A stretch of DNA of 64,000 bases from Micromonospora sp. RP3T (lineage in GTDB: Bacteria; Actinomycetota; Actinomycetes; Mycobacteriales; Micromonosporaceae): positions 1-64,000 of the forward strand of contig NZ_PYPS01000032.1 in assembly GCF_003027925.1 (NCBI RefSeq). The letters run 5' to 3'. Within the stretch, counting starts at the first letter, position 1. The number at the start of each line of letters is the position of its first letter. The position numbers and the translations under genes are program-made. Below the pieces are notes generated by a model that did no database searches, was not told where the DNA came from, and saw only the letters and a program-made list of their open reading frames with translations. Below, one piece after another: positions 43,809 through 52,120 of the stretch.

Positions 43809-43833
43809 GCGTTAACAAGGGGCCCCTCCTTAT
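43809..43833. repeat. GTTAACAAGGGGCCCC-type extragenic repeat
   Basis: GCGTTAACAAGGGGCCCCTC followed by CTTAT is a second GGGGCCCC-centred dyad nine bases after the first hairpin. I associate this motif with dispersed intergenic repeats of Micromonospora genomes (from memory; copy number cannot be checked here). Confidence 0.5.
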
Positions 43834-43929
43834 TCGGTGCCGCCGACGAAGTCCCCGCCCGCGCCCCGGCCGGCGTGGCCAGGTCCACCCGCCCCGGCAA
43901 CCCCGCAGGTCCGGTCCGGGGTCGCCCGC

Positions 43930-43935
43930 TAGGAT
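43930..43935 (+). promoter_or_regulatory. -10 box of the glyA riboswitch transcript
   Basis: TAGGAT lies seven bases before the first base of the riboswitch, so transcription would begin at the aptamer's 5' edge. Confidence 0.5.
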
Positions 43936-43942
43936 CGACCCG

Positions 43943-44020
43943 GGCCGTGACTGGCGCGTGGAGATGGAGCACCATCGGGGAGCGGCCTCGTCATGAGGAC
44001 GCATGCCGAGCGCCTGGGCC
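43943..44020 (+). ncRNA. ZTP riboswitch (pfl motif)
   Basis: The aptamer core is recognisable: GTGACTGGCG (43947-43956), CGTGGAG...GCACC, CGGGGAGCGG (43976-43985) and, after a variable hairpin, GCGCCTGGGCC (44010-44020). These match the conserved blocks of the pfl/ZTP motif, which senses ZMP/ZTP as a signal of folate (10-formyl-THF) shortage and usually controls purine and one-carbon genes. glyA lies 24 bp downstream, a classical target. The AGGAGG of glyA follows the aptamer by 14 nt, suggesting translational control. Confidence 0.9.
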
Positions 44021-44044
44021 TTCCGCACGTCACCAGGAGGTCGC

Positions 44045-45481
44045 ATGTCGCACAACGCCGAGTCCACCGCCTTCCGCAGCGCGCTGGAGGTGATCCGCGC
44101 CGTCGAGCCGCGGGTGGCGGACGCCATCGGGGCGGAGTTGGTCGACCAGCGCGAGTCGCTGAAGTTGATCGCCAGCGAGAACTACGCCTCCCCCGCGACG
44201 CTGCTGGCGATGGGGAACTGGTTCAGCGACAAGTACGCCGAGGGCACCGTCGGGCGCCGCTTCTACGCCGGCTGCCAGAACGTGGACACCGTCGAGGCGC
44301 TCGCCGCCGAGCACGCCCGGGAGCTGTTCGGGGCCGCCCACGCGTACGTGCAGCCGCACTCCGGCATCGACGCCAACCTGGTCGCGTTCTGGGCGATCCT
44401 GGCCGACCGGGTCGAGTCCCCGGCGCTGAAGAAGGCGCAGAAGCGCCACGTCAACGACCTGACCGAGGCGGACTGGTTCGCGCTGCGCCGCGAACTGGGC
44501 GACCAGCGGATGCTCGGCATGTCGCTGGATGCCGGCGGCCACCTCACCCACGGCTTCCGGCCGAACATCTCCGGCAAGATGTTCGACCAGCGCAGTTACG
44601 GCACCGACCCGGCCACCGGGTTGATCGACTACGACCGGGTGGCCGAGGCGGCCCGGGAGTTCCGGCCGCTGATCCTGGTCGCCGGCTACTCGGCGTATCC
44701 CCGGAAGGTCAACTTCCGGATCATGCGGGAGATCGCCGACTCGGTCGGGGCCACCTTCATGGTCGACATGGCGCACTTCGCCGGGCTGGTCGCCGGCAAG
44801 GTCTTCACCGGCGACTTCGACCCGGTGCCGCACGCGCACATCGTCACCACCACCACGCACAAGTCGCTGCGCGGGCCGCGCGGCGGCATGGTGCTCTGCG
44901 GTCCGGAGCTGGCCGACCAGGTCGACCGGGGCTGCCCGATGGTGCTCGGCGGCCCGCTGCCGCACGTGATGGCCGCCAAGGCGGTGGCGCTGGCCGAGGC
45001 GCGGCGCCCCGACTTCGCCGACTACGCGTCCCGGATCGTGGACAACGCGCACGCGCTCGCGGACGGGCTGCTGCGCCGGGGCGCGTCGCTGGTCACCGGC
45101 GGCACCGACAACCACCTGGTGCTCATCGACGTCTCCGGCTACGGCCTGACCGGCCGGCAGGCCGAGCAGGCGCTGCTGGACTCCGGCATCGTGACCAACC
45201 GCAACGCCGTCCCGCAGGACCCGAACGGCGCGTGGTACACCTCCGGCATCCGGATCGGCACGCCGGCGCTGACCACCCGGGGGTTGGGCGCCGCCGAGAT
45301 GGACGCGACCGCCGAGCTGATCCACACGGTGCTGGACCGGACCACCGCCGGCACCGGCCCGGACGGCGCCCCGTCGAAGGCGAAGTACGTGCTGGACCCG
45401 GCGGTGGCCGAGTCGGTCGGCAAGCAGGCCGCCGACCTGCTCACCCCGTTCCCGCTCTACCCCGAGGTCACCCTCGGCTGA
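44045..45481 (+). CDS. glyA: Serine hydroxymethyltransferase
   Basis: A 478-residue PLP enzyme that interconverts serine and glycine while charging tetrahydrofolate. Motifs: LIASENYASPA, YAEGTVGRRFYAGCQNVD, the PLP-Lys in TTTTHKSLRGPRGG. It is longer than the ~420-aa housekeeping form because of an insertion around residues 125-180 (KKAQKRHVNDLTEADWF); this resembles the second SHMT found in many actinobacteria. Control by the ZTP riboswitch connects expression to folate status. The ATG at 44045 follows AGGAGG at four bases. Confidence 0.94.
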   Translation: MSHNAESTAFRSALEVIRAVEPRVADAIGAELVDQRESLKLIASENYASPATLLAMGNWFSDKYAEGTVGRRFYAGCQNVDTVEALAAEHARELFGAAHAYVQPHSGIDANLVAFWAILADRVESPALKKAQKRHVNDLTEADWFALRRELGDQRMLGMSLDAGGHLTHGFRPNISGKMFDQRSYGTDPATGLIDYDRVAEAAREFRPLILVAGYSAYPRKVNFRIMREIADSVGATFMVDMAHFAGLVAGKVFTGDFDPVPHAHIVTTTTHKSLRGPRGGMVLCGPELADQVDRGCPMVLGGPLPHVMAAKAVALAEARRPDFADYASRIVDNAHALADGLLRRGASLVTGGTDNHLVLIDVSGYGLTGRQAEQALLDSGIVTNRNAVPQDPNGAWYTSGIRIGTPALTTRGLGAAEMDATAELIHTVLDRTTAGTGPDGAPSKAKYVLDPAVAESVGKQAADLLTPFPLYPEVTLG

Positions 45482-45487
45482 GCCCGC

Positions 45488-45525
45488 CCGCGCCCCTGCC
45501 GACCACCCGGCCGGCGGGGGCGCGG
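45488..45525. terminator. Hairpin between convergent genes
   Basis: A 13-bp stem with one wobble (45488-45500 with 45513-45525) lies between the end of glyA and the end of the small DUF4177-like gene. Confidence 0.55.
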
Positions 45526-45529
45526 AACC

Positions 45530-45781
45530 TCAGCGCAGCGGGCGCTTGAGGTGGTAGCGGTGCACCTCGGTGCTGCCCTGCACGTTGTTCACGTCCTCGG
45601 CGGCGGTGACCAGCTCCCAGCCCTCCCGGCCGACGCGGTTGAGGTGCGCGACAGCGGTGTCGCCGTACGCGGTCACGTCGGTGCGGGACCCGTCCGGGCC
45701 GTACCAGACGAACGAGACGTGGAAATTCCGGCCCTGCCCCTGATAACGGCGGACCAGCAACGCGTACTCCCAGGCAACCAT
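45530..45781 (-). CDS. DUF4177-like small protein
   Basis: An 83-residue protein with the pattern of the DUF4177 fold: W-E-Y-A-L-L at the N-terminus, then LNRVGREGWELVTA and a final strand RYHLKRPL. Function unknown. Start ATG 45781 (M-V-A-W-E-Y) is chosen over an upstream in-frame GTG because homologous proteins begin just before the WEY strand. It lies 69 bp downstream of the aminotransferase gene on the same strand and could be the last gene of that operon. Confidence 0.65.
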   Translation of the reverse strand: MVAWEYALLVRRYQGQGRNFHVSFVWYGPDGSRTDVTAYGDTAVAHLNRVGREGWELVTAAEDVNNVQGSTEVHRYHLKRPLR

Positions 45782-45850
45782 CCGTCCATTATCAACGGAC
45801 ACCGGGTCGCCGGGGAACACGGGTGGTGCCGGAACCACGACCCTGCGGCG

Positions 45851-47164
45851 TCAGGCCGGCGCGCCCACCGCGACCGTGGTGTCCGCGACCAGCGCCGCGA
45901 GCCGGTCCAGGCCCAGGTCGATCTGTGCCGGAGTGACCGCGCTCACCGACAGCCGCAACGCGTTCACCGGCGTGCCGGCGTCGTAGAAGTGCGCCATCGG
46001 GGTCCAGAGCACGCCGTACTCCCGGCCCGAGCGGTGCAGCAGCGCGTCGTCGACCGGGAACGGCACGGTGACCACCACGAAGAAGCCGCCGGCCGGTACG
46101 GTCCAGCCCACCGGCCCGCCGGCCGGGAAGCGGCGGGCCAGGCCGTCGACCAGGTGGCGCAGGTTGCGGGCGTACGCGGCCCGCTCCCGGACGTTCGCGG
46201 CGACGAGTGAACAGTCGTGCGCCAGCAGCGCGCCGCCGATCACCGCCTGGCTGATCGGGGACGTGTTCACCGTGACCATGCTCTTGATCTTGGCGAGCTG
46301 GTCGGCGAGCGGGCCGACCGTGCCGTCCGCGTCGCCCACCCGCTGGTCGGCGACCACGTAGCCGACCCGCGCGCCGGGCAGCACGGTCTTGGCGAACGAG
46401 CCGAGATAGACCACCCGACGCGCGGTGTCCAGCGCCTTCAGCGTGGGACGGCGGTCCACGCCGGCGGCCGGGAACAGGCCGTACGGGTTGTCCTCGATCA
46501 GCAGCAGCTCCTCCTCGGCGGCCACGTCGAGCAACCGGCGGCGCTGGGCGGTGTCCATGCTGACCCCGGACGGGTTCGCGAAGTCCGGCATCACGTAGCA
46601 GGCGCGCGGGCGCAACCCCTCGGCGCGGGCCCGGCGCACCCCGGCCCGCAGGTCGGCCAGGTCGACGCCGTCCGGGCCACCGGCCACCGGACGCACCGGC
46701 AGGTCGACCAGGCGGGCCGCGCCGGTCAGCCCGACGTACGTGGGCGCCACCGCGAACAGCACGTCGGCCGGGTCGGCCCGCAGCGCGCGCAGCACCAGGA
46801 ACATCGCCTCCTGGCAGCCGACCGTCACCACGATCGTCTCCGGGTCGACGGCGAGCCCCTCGTCGACGGCGAGGTGACGGGCGACCAGGTGGTGCACGAT
46901 GCCCTTGGTCCGGCCGTACTGCAACAGCGTCCGGTCCACCTGGGCCGGGCTCAGCCCCAGATCGTCGGCGAGGTGCGCGCGGAACCGCTCCAGATGGTCG
47001 GGCAGCAGCGCCGAGTCGAAGAACTCCTCGTACGGCCGGCCGGCGGCCAGCGACACCGCCTCGGGATAGTGCTGTGCCACCTCGTTGAGGAAGTTCATCG
47101 AGTTCAACGCCGGGTCGCCGACGCTGCCGTGCAGCGCCTCGACGGTCAGGTCCACCGGTTCCAC
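45851..47164 (-). CDS. HpgT-like PLP aminotransferase (fold type I)
   Basis: A 437-residue class I/II aminotransferase. PLP-site features: GCQEAMFLVLRAL, the Asp/Asn region PDFANPSG, IEDNPYG and the Schiff-base Lys in LGSFAKTVLPGARVGY. The N-terminal stretch MNFLNEVAQHYPEAVSLAAGRPYEEFFD strongly recalls the hydroxyphenylglycine aminotransferases (HpgT) of glycopeptide pathways. It would convert an aryl-glyoxylate or other 2-oxo acid to the amino acid. GTG 47164 has GGAG upstream and follows the oxidase stop by one base. Last enzyme of a four-gene operon. Confidence 0.82.
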   Translation of the reverse strand: MEPVDLTVEALHGSVGDPALNSMNFLNEVAQHYPEAVSLAAGRPYEEFFDSALLPDHLERFRAHLADDLGLSPAQVDRTLLQYGRTKGIVHHLVARHLAVDEGLAVDPETIVVTVGCQEAMFLVLRALRADPADVLFAVAPTYVGLTGAARLVDLPVRPVAGGPDGVDLADLRAGVRRARAEGLRPRACYVMPDFANPSGVSMDTAQRRRLLDVAAEEELLLIEDNPYGLFPAAGVDRRPTLKALDTARRVVYLGSFAKTVLPGARVGYVVADQRVGDADGTVGPLADQLAKIKSMVTVNTSPISQAVIGGALLAHDCSLVAANVRERAAYARNLRHLVDGLARRFPAGGPVGWTVPAGGFFVVVTVPFPVDDALLHRSGREYGVLWTPMAHFYDAGTPVNALRLSVSAVTPAQIDLGLDRLAALVADTTVAVGAPA

Positions 47165-47165
47165 G

Positions 47166-48269
47166 TCAGGCTCCGATCCGGGTGCGCAGCCGCCGGGCCG
47201 AGGCCGGGTCGGGGCAGCCGCTGAGGATGAGCGCGTCCCGCAGTTCGGCGGCGAGCAGCGCCAGGGCGGCCTCGGCGCCGGCCCGGCCGCCGGCCGCGAG
47301 CGCCCAGAGCAGCGGCCGGCCGACCAGCACGCCGGCCGCGCCGAGCGCGAGCGCGCGCAGCACGTCCACACCGCCGCGGATGCCGCTGTCGAGCAGCACC
47401 GCGCACCGCTCCGCCACCGCGTCGACCACCTCCGGCAGCACATTCGCACTGGCCGGGGCGGCGTCGAGCTGCCGGCCGCCGTGGTTGGAGACCACCACCG
47501 CGTCCACGCCGGCGTCCGCCGCGCGGACCGCGTCGCGCGCGTCCAGGATGCCCTTGACCAGCAACGGCACCGGGGTACGCGCGCGCAGCCAGGCCAGGTC
47601 CGCCCAGCTCACCGCCGGGGCGAAGACCGCGCCGGTGTGCACCGCCACCGCCGAGACGCCGGGCGTGCCCTGGTGGGCCAGGTCGTCCCGGCCGCCGGGC
47701 AGGTTGGCGGCGGTGACGTGCGCCGGCAGCGTGAAGCCGTTGCGCACGTCGCGCAGGCGTCGACCGAGCACCGGCACGTCCACCGTCAGCATCACCGCCG
47801 CGCAGCCCGCGCCCAGTGCCCGGTCGAGCAGCTCCGCCACCAGGCCCCGGTCGCGCAGCCAGTAGAGCTGGAACCACACCGTCGCGCCGGCCGCGGCGAT
47901 CTCCTCGATCGGCGTGCTGGACAGCGTGCTGGCCACGTAGGGCACGCCCGCCGCGCCGGCCGCCGCCGCCAGCGCCGGCTCCCCGTCGGCGTGCAGCAAC
48001 CGCTGGTACGCCATCGGCGCGACCGCCACCGGCAGCGCGGCCCGGCCCCCGGGCAGCGTCGCCCCGGTGCTCGGGGTGTCCACCCCGGCCAGCATCCGGG
48101 GCAGCACGGCCACCCGGTCCAGCGCGGCCCGGTTGGCGGCCAGCGCGGTCTCCGTGCCGCTGCCGCCGTCGACGAAGTCCCACACGTCGGCCGGGAGCAC
48201 CGCCCGGGCCAGCCCGGCGAAGTCGGCCAGGCTGGCCGGCGACACGAAGGCCGGGCCGGCGTCAGCCAC
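47166..48269 (-). CDS. FMN-dependent alpha-hydroxy acid oxidase (Hmo-like)
   Basis: A 367-residue TIM-barrel flavoenzyme that oxidises 2-hydroxy acids to 2-oxo acids. Catalytic and FMN-binding residues are intact by alignment to glycolate oxidase: Y136 (QLYW), D164 (TVDVP), R171 (GRR), K239 (VKGI), H263 and R266 (SNHGGRQ). The region DFVDGGSGTE replaces the usual Tyr-Tyr-x-Ser-Gly-Ala and resembles p-hydroxymandelate oxidase (Hmo). Together with the HpgT-like aminotransferase it forms the last two steps of an arylglycine route. The start overlaps the hydrolase stop by eight bases. Confidence 0.88.
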   Translation of the reverse strand: MADAGPAFVSPASLADFAGLARAVLPADVWDFVDGGSGTETALAANRAALDRVAVLPRMLAGVDTPSTGATLPGGRAALPVAVAPMAYQRLLHADGEPALAAAAGAAGVPYVASTLSSTPIEEIAAAGATVWFQLYWLRDRGLVAELLDRALGAGCAAVMLTVDVPVLGRRLRDVRNGFTLPAHVTAANLPGGRDDLAHQGTPGVSAVAVHTGAVFAPAVSWADLAWLRARTPVPLLVKGILDARDAVRAADAGVDAVVVSNHGGRQLDAAPASANVLPEVVDAVAERCAVLLDSGIRGGVDVLRALALGAAGVLVGRPLLWALAAGGRAGAEAALALLAAELRDALILSGCPDPASARRLRTRIGA

Positions 48270-49236
48270 GGTCGGTCCCGACCGAGGCCCCGGCCGACGC
48301 CGGGTCCAGGCCGAAGCGTCGGCGCAGGAACGCGGCGACCCGGTCCTGGGCGTCGCGGCCGGCGTCGAACACGCCGGGCATGGCGAAGAAGCCGTGGATC
48401 ATGCCCGGGTAGTCGGCCGTCTCGGTCGGCACGCCGGCCCCGCCCAGCCGCTCGGCGTACCGCTCGCCCTCGGCGCGCAGCGGGTCGTGCCCGGCGGTCA
48501 CCACGAGCGCCGGCGGCAGGCCGGACAGGTCCTCGGCGAGCAACGGCGAGGCCAGCGGATGGGACGCGTCCGCCGGGTCGGCGAGGTAGTGGCCGCGGTA
48601 CCAGTCCACCGAGTGCCGGTTGAACAGCAGCGGGTCCTCGTCGTCGGCCGGGCGACGGCCGGGACGTTGGTCGGTGTTCGGGTAGACCAGCACCTGGGCG
48701 GCGAGCCGGGGCCCGCCGTCGGCACGGGCCAGCAGCGTCACCGCGGCGGCCAGGTTGCCGCCGGCGCTGTCCCCGCCGACCGCCAACCGGCCCGCGTCGA
48801 TCCGGAACTCGTCGGGGTGCGTGGCCAGGTGGCGCAGCGCGGCGTGGCAGTCCTGGACCGCGGCCGGGAACGGGTGCTCGGGGGCGAGCCGGTAGCCGAC
48901 CGTCACGGTCTGACAGCCGGCGAGGTTGACCAGCCGGCGGCAGATCCCGTCGGCGGTGTCCACGCTGCCGAGCGTCCAGCCACCGCCGAAGAACCAGACC
49001 AGCGTGGGCAGCGGACCGTCGCCGGCCGGCCGGTGTACCCGCACCGGCAGCGGCCCGGCCGGGCCGGGCACCTGGCTGTCGCGTACCTCGGCGACCGGCT
49101 CGACCGCGCCGCCGCCGGCGCGGATCGCGGCGAGGTCGGCGGCGCGGGCCTCGGCGAGGGTCTGGGTGTAGAGCGGCACGGCGCCGGCCGTCGCCCGGGT
49201 GGCCCGCCACGCGACCACCTGCGGATCGAGCGTCAT
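48262..49236 (-). CDS. Alpha/beta hydrolase, hormone-sensitive-lipase family
   Basis: A 324-residue esterase-type enzyme. Nucleophile S157 in GGDSAGG, acid in GHDPLRAEG and His in MIHGFF are all present, as is YRLAPEHPFPA. The oxyanion motif reads F83-G-G-G instead of the family's H-G-G-G, a conspicuous change. Within a biosynthetic operon it could remove an acyl or ester group, or release a product from CoA. Overlaps the P450 stop by four bases. Confidence 0.87.
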   Translation of the reverse strand: MTLDPQVVAWRATRATAGAVPLYTQTLAEARAADLAAIRAGGGAVEPVAEVRDSQVPGPAGPLPVRVHRPAGDGPLPTLVWFFGGGWTLGSVDTADGICRRLVNLAGCQTVTVGYRLAPEHPFPAAVQDCHAALRHLATHPDEFRIDAGRLAVGGDSAGGNLAAAVTLLARADGGPRLAAQVLVYPNTDQRPGRRPADDEDPLLFNRHSVDWYRGHYLADPADASHPLASPLLAEDLSGLPPALVVTAGHDPLRAEGERYAERLGGAGVPTETADYPGMIHGFFAMPGVFDAGRDAQDRVAAFLRRRFGLDPASAGASVGTDRG

Positions 49237-50456
49237 CCGGCCTCCCCGGTCGTGACGAAGAGCTTGTCGATGCCGCGCAGGAAGAGGCTGCCGCTGTAGG
49301 TGTACGGCTGGGTGACCGCGAGTCGGGGGAAGCGGGCGAACAACCGGGGCAGCGCGATCCGGCCCTCCAGTTTCGACACCGCCGAGCCCAGGCAGAAGTG
49401 CAGTCCGACGCCGAAGGCCAGCGACGGTGGGCCGTCCCGGTGCGGGTCGAAGCGGTCCGGGTCGGGGAAGCGGGCCGGGTCCCGGTTCGCGGCGGCGATC
49501 AGCAGCAGCACGTTGTCGGCGCGGGCCACCGGCACGCCGTCCAGGTCGGCGTCGGCCGGCGCGGAACGGGCCAGGAAGTGCACCGGGCTCTCCATCCGCA
49601 GCACCTCGTCCACGCAGCCACGGGCGAGCGCGTCGTTCCCGGGTAGCGCGGCGGTCACCTCCGGATGGTCGAGCAGCAGCGGCAGACCGTTGCTGAACAT
49701 GTAGACGGTGGTGACGAAGCTGGCGTTGAAGAGCACGATCAGGTTGCTGATCAGCTCGTCCTCAGTGAGGTCGACACCGCCCGCGTCGAGCACCTCGACC
49801 AGCCCGCTGATCAGGTCCTCGCCGGGGGCCCGGCGGCGGTGCGCGATCAGGTCCCGGTAGTAGGCCCGCAGCTCCTCGGCGGCCTGGTTGGCCCGGGTCA
49901 GCCGCTCCGGCGTCTTGCCGGAGACGTCCATGTACTCGTCGATCCAGTCGACCCGCTGCCGGTACCAGGCCAGATCGGCGGCGGGCAGGCCGATGAACTC
50001 GGCCATCACCAGCGCCGGGACCGGGTACGCGAAGTCGGCGACGAAGTCCACCTCGGTGCCGTCCGCACCGGCCTCGGCCATCGCGTCCAGGCGTTCGGTG
50101 ACGATCCGCTCCACCACCGGCTCCAGCGCGCCCAGCCGGCGCGGGGTGAAGGTCTTGGCGAACACCGCGCGCATCCGGGTGTGGTCCGGCGGGTTGACGA
50201 ACATCATCGAGGTGAGGAACGTCCGCAGGATCTCCTGCTCCTCCCAGCCGGGCGGGAAGCCCTTGTACCACTCCGGATCGCGCAGGATCCGGTCCACCAC
50301 GTCGTACCCGCCGGCGACGGCGGTGACGGTGCTGTGCTCGGCGCGGGTGGGCACGGCGTTGATCGGCCCGTGCGCGTGCAGGGCCGCGTAGTAGGGATAG
50401 GGGTTCTGCCGGCCCTGCTCGCTGTACAGGCCGGTCAGGATCTCACTGACGTCCAC
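49233..50456 (-). CDS. Cytochrome P450
   Basis: A 407-residue bacterial P450. Heme ligand Cys355 in FGVGLHFCLGSAV, the ExxR pair E284/R287 and the C-helix DHTRMR are present. The I-helix is atypical: the A-G-x-(D/E)-T motif reads A245-S-F-V-T249, so the acidic residue of the acid-alcohol pair is Val. This often marks P450s with specialised substrates or unusual chemistry. GTG 50456 has GGGGAGGAAG upstream. First gene of the operon P450, hydrolase, oxidase, aminotransferase, all with overlapping or abutting ends. Electron-transfer partners are not encoded nearby. Confidence 0.92.
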   Translation of the reverse strand: MDVSEILTGLYSEQGRQNPYPYYAALHAHGPINAVPTRAEHSTVTAVAGGYDVVDRILRDPEWYKGFPPGWEEQEILRTFLTSMMFVNPPDHTRMRAVFAKTFTPRRLGALEPVVERIVTERLDAMAEAGADGTEVDFVADFAYPVPALVMAEFIGLPAADLAWYRQRVDWIDEYMDVSGKTPERLTRANQAAEELRAYYRDLIAHRRRAPGEDLISGLVEVLDAGGVDLTEDELISNLIVLFNASFVTTVYMFSNGLPLLLDHPEVTAALPGNDALARGCVDEVLRMESPVHFLARSAPADADLDGVPVARADNVLLLIAAANRDPARFPDPDRFDPHRDGPPSLAFGVGLHFCLGSAVSKLEGRIALPRLFARFPRLAVTQPYTYSGSLFLRGIDKLFVTTGEAG

Positions 50457-50482
50457 GGCGTTCTTCCTCCCCAGGAAAAGGC

Positions 50483-50518
50483 GGCGGGGGCGGCCGCCGT
50501 GTCGACGCCGCCCCCGCC
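50483..50518 (-). terminator. Hairpin between SGNH hydrolase and P450 genes
   Basis: Perfect 12-bp arms (50483-50494 and 50507-50518, loop 12 nt) lie just past the stop codon of the upstream SGNH hydrolase gene on the same strand. It probably separates that gene from the P450 operon. Confidence 0.6.
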
Positions 50519-50523
50519 CGGTG

Positions 50524-51834
50524 TCACAGCCCGAGCAGCCGCAGCGGGACGGCGTTCGCCATCGCCTGCGCGCCCGCGTCGTTCGGGTGGATGTGGTCTC
50601 CCGAGTCGTACGCCGGCAGCAGCCGGCTCGGCTGCGCCGGGTCGCGCAGCACGGCGTCGAAGTCGAGCACGCCGTCGAACTCGGCCCGGCCGGCCCCGCG
50701 CAGCCAGGCGTTGACGGCGTTGCGGGTGGCGTCCTTCTCCGCGGTCCACACGCCCGGCCCGCCGTTGCCCTCGTACGGCGTGATGGTACCGACCAGGCTG
50801 GTCAGCCCGCGCGCCTTGACCTGCTGGTTGAGCTGGCGCAGCGAGGCGATGATCGCCTCGGCGCTGTCGTCGTTCATCCAGATGTCGTTGATGCCCAGGT
50901 GGGTGATGACGGTCCGGACACCGGTCTGCGGGAACACGTCCTCGTTGAGTCGGGCCAGCGCGTTCGGGCCCAGCTCGTAGTAGCCGGGGAAGCCGCCCGC
51001 GCCGGGCTCCGGGCCCTCGTGGTTGAGCCGGTTGCCGGCCAGGCTGAGGTTGAGCACGCCCGGCGTACGGACCTCCGGCCGGGCGTCGATCAGCCGCGCG
51101 GCGAGCAGGTCCGGCCAGCGCTTGTCGGCGTTGACGGTGCTGCCGTTGCCGTCGCCGATGGAGTCGCCGAGCACCACCACCGAGCCCGGCGCGACCTTGC
51201 GCTCCACGTCGATGCCGGAGAGGAACATCCAGCAGCAGTTCGGCTTGATGGTGAAGCCGGCGCCGCCGGCCGCCGTGGTCAGGTCCGTGGCGCCGATGAA
51301 GTTGGTGACCCGGGACTGGCCGTGGAACGTGACCGGTCCGGTGAGCACCGGGAAGTACAGGGTGACCACCAGGTCCTCCTGCTCCGCCACCGGGTAGGAC
51401 AGCGGGTCGCTGAGCAGTTCGGCGCCCTTGTTGATGGTGGCCGACGTGCCGCCGGAGAACGTCAGTTCCCGGACGCTGGCCGGGTCGACGTCGGACAGGT
51501 CGTCGGCGGTGGCGGTGTTCGGCCGGGCGACCGTGGCGTGCCCGACCTTGACGGCCTGCTCGCCGTAGAGGTTGGTGAGGCGGACCCGCAGGCGCGGACC
51601 ACCCACCGTGGTCTGCACCGTCATCCGGATGCTCTGGTCGTTGAGGCCGGTGTTGGTCAGCCCCACGGTGTTCCCGCGGGTCACCGCGGCGGCCCAGCTC
51701 CCCGCCCACTCGGCGCGCCCGTGCCCGGCGCGGTCGGTGTCGGTGGGGCCGGCGCTCGCGGTGACCGCCGGGGTGCCGGCGATCAGCAGCGTTGCGGCGG
51801 AAGCTATGACGTGCCATCTCTTCGGGGTCGGCAT
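50524..51834 (-). CDS. Secreted SGNH/GDSL hydrolase
   Basis: A 436-residue exported esterase with a signal peptide (cleavage near ASAGP, residue 28), an N-terminal beta-rich domain (residues about 40-210) and a C-terminal SGNH hydrolase domain. Block I is VVLGDSIGDG (nucleophile Ser), the Gly block is in SLAGNRL, block III reads HLGINDIW and block V is DHIHPND (Asp and His). The order and size match actinobacterial secreted esterases of the rhamnogalacturonan-acetylesterase-like group. It is divergent from the AMP-ligase gene. Confidence 0.87.
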   Translation of the reverse strand: MPTPKRWHVIASAATLLIAGTPAVTASAGPTDTDRAGHGRAEWAGSWAAAVTRGNTVGLTNTGLNDQSIRMTVQTTVGGPRLRVRLTNLYGEQAVKVGHATVARPNTATADDLSDVDPASVRELTFSGGTSATINKGAELLSDPLSYPVAEQEDLVVTLYFPVLTGPVTFHGQSRVTNFIGATDLTTAAGGAGFTIKPNCCWMFLSGIDVERKVAPGSVVVLGDSIGDGNGSTVNADKRWPDLLAARLIDARPEVRTPGVLNLSLAGNRLNHEGPEPGAGGFPGYYELGPNALARLNEDVFPQTGVRTVITHLGINDIWMNDDSAEAIIASLRQLNQQVKARGLTSLVGTITPYEGNGGPGVWTAEKDATRNAVNAWLRGAGRAEFDGVLDFDAVLRDPAQPSRLLPAYDSGDHIHPNDAGAQAMANAVPLRLLGL

Positions 51835-51937
51835 CGATCCTCCATGTTCGGCAACCCCGGGCGCGGCGCGGTCGGCGCCACCTGCCCGGGCGATGGACCG
51901 GAAACTAGCCGCCGCTGGTGACGAGCGTCAATCAACC

Positions 51938-51952
51938 TGATCGACATGATCA
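51938..51952. promoter_or_regulatory. Palindrome TGATC-N5-GATCA
   Basis: A short dyad in the 286-bp divergent region between the SGNH hydrolase and AMP-ligase genes. It lies in the only AT-rich stretch of that region (51925-51955), as expected for an operator or promoter. No regulator gene is nearby. Confidence 0.35.
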
Positions 51953-52012
51953 AATGCCCGCGGGATGCCGGGCCCCGACGTTCGGCTCTGTCCGCCGTGG
52001 ACCGCCGCTGCC

Positions 52013-52018
52013 TAGGCT
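52013..52018 (+). promoter_or_regulatory. -10 box candidate for the AMP-ligase/MFS operon
   Basis: TAGGCT about 100 bp before the ligase ATG; it matches the TAGGCT/TAGCCT boxes found at several other starts in the window. A -35 element is not clear. Confidence 0.35.
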
Positions 52019-52120
52019 CGGAACCGGCGGCGGTGCGGTCGCCGACCCGGCACCCGCCGTCCGAGTACCGGCCCTGACCTGGGCCGGGCGCCGCTCGCGG
52101 ACAATGATGGGGGCTGCCCG

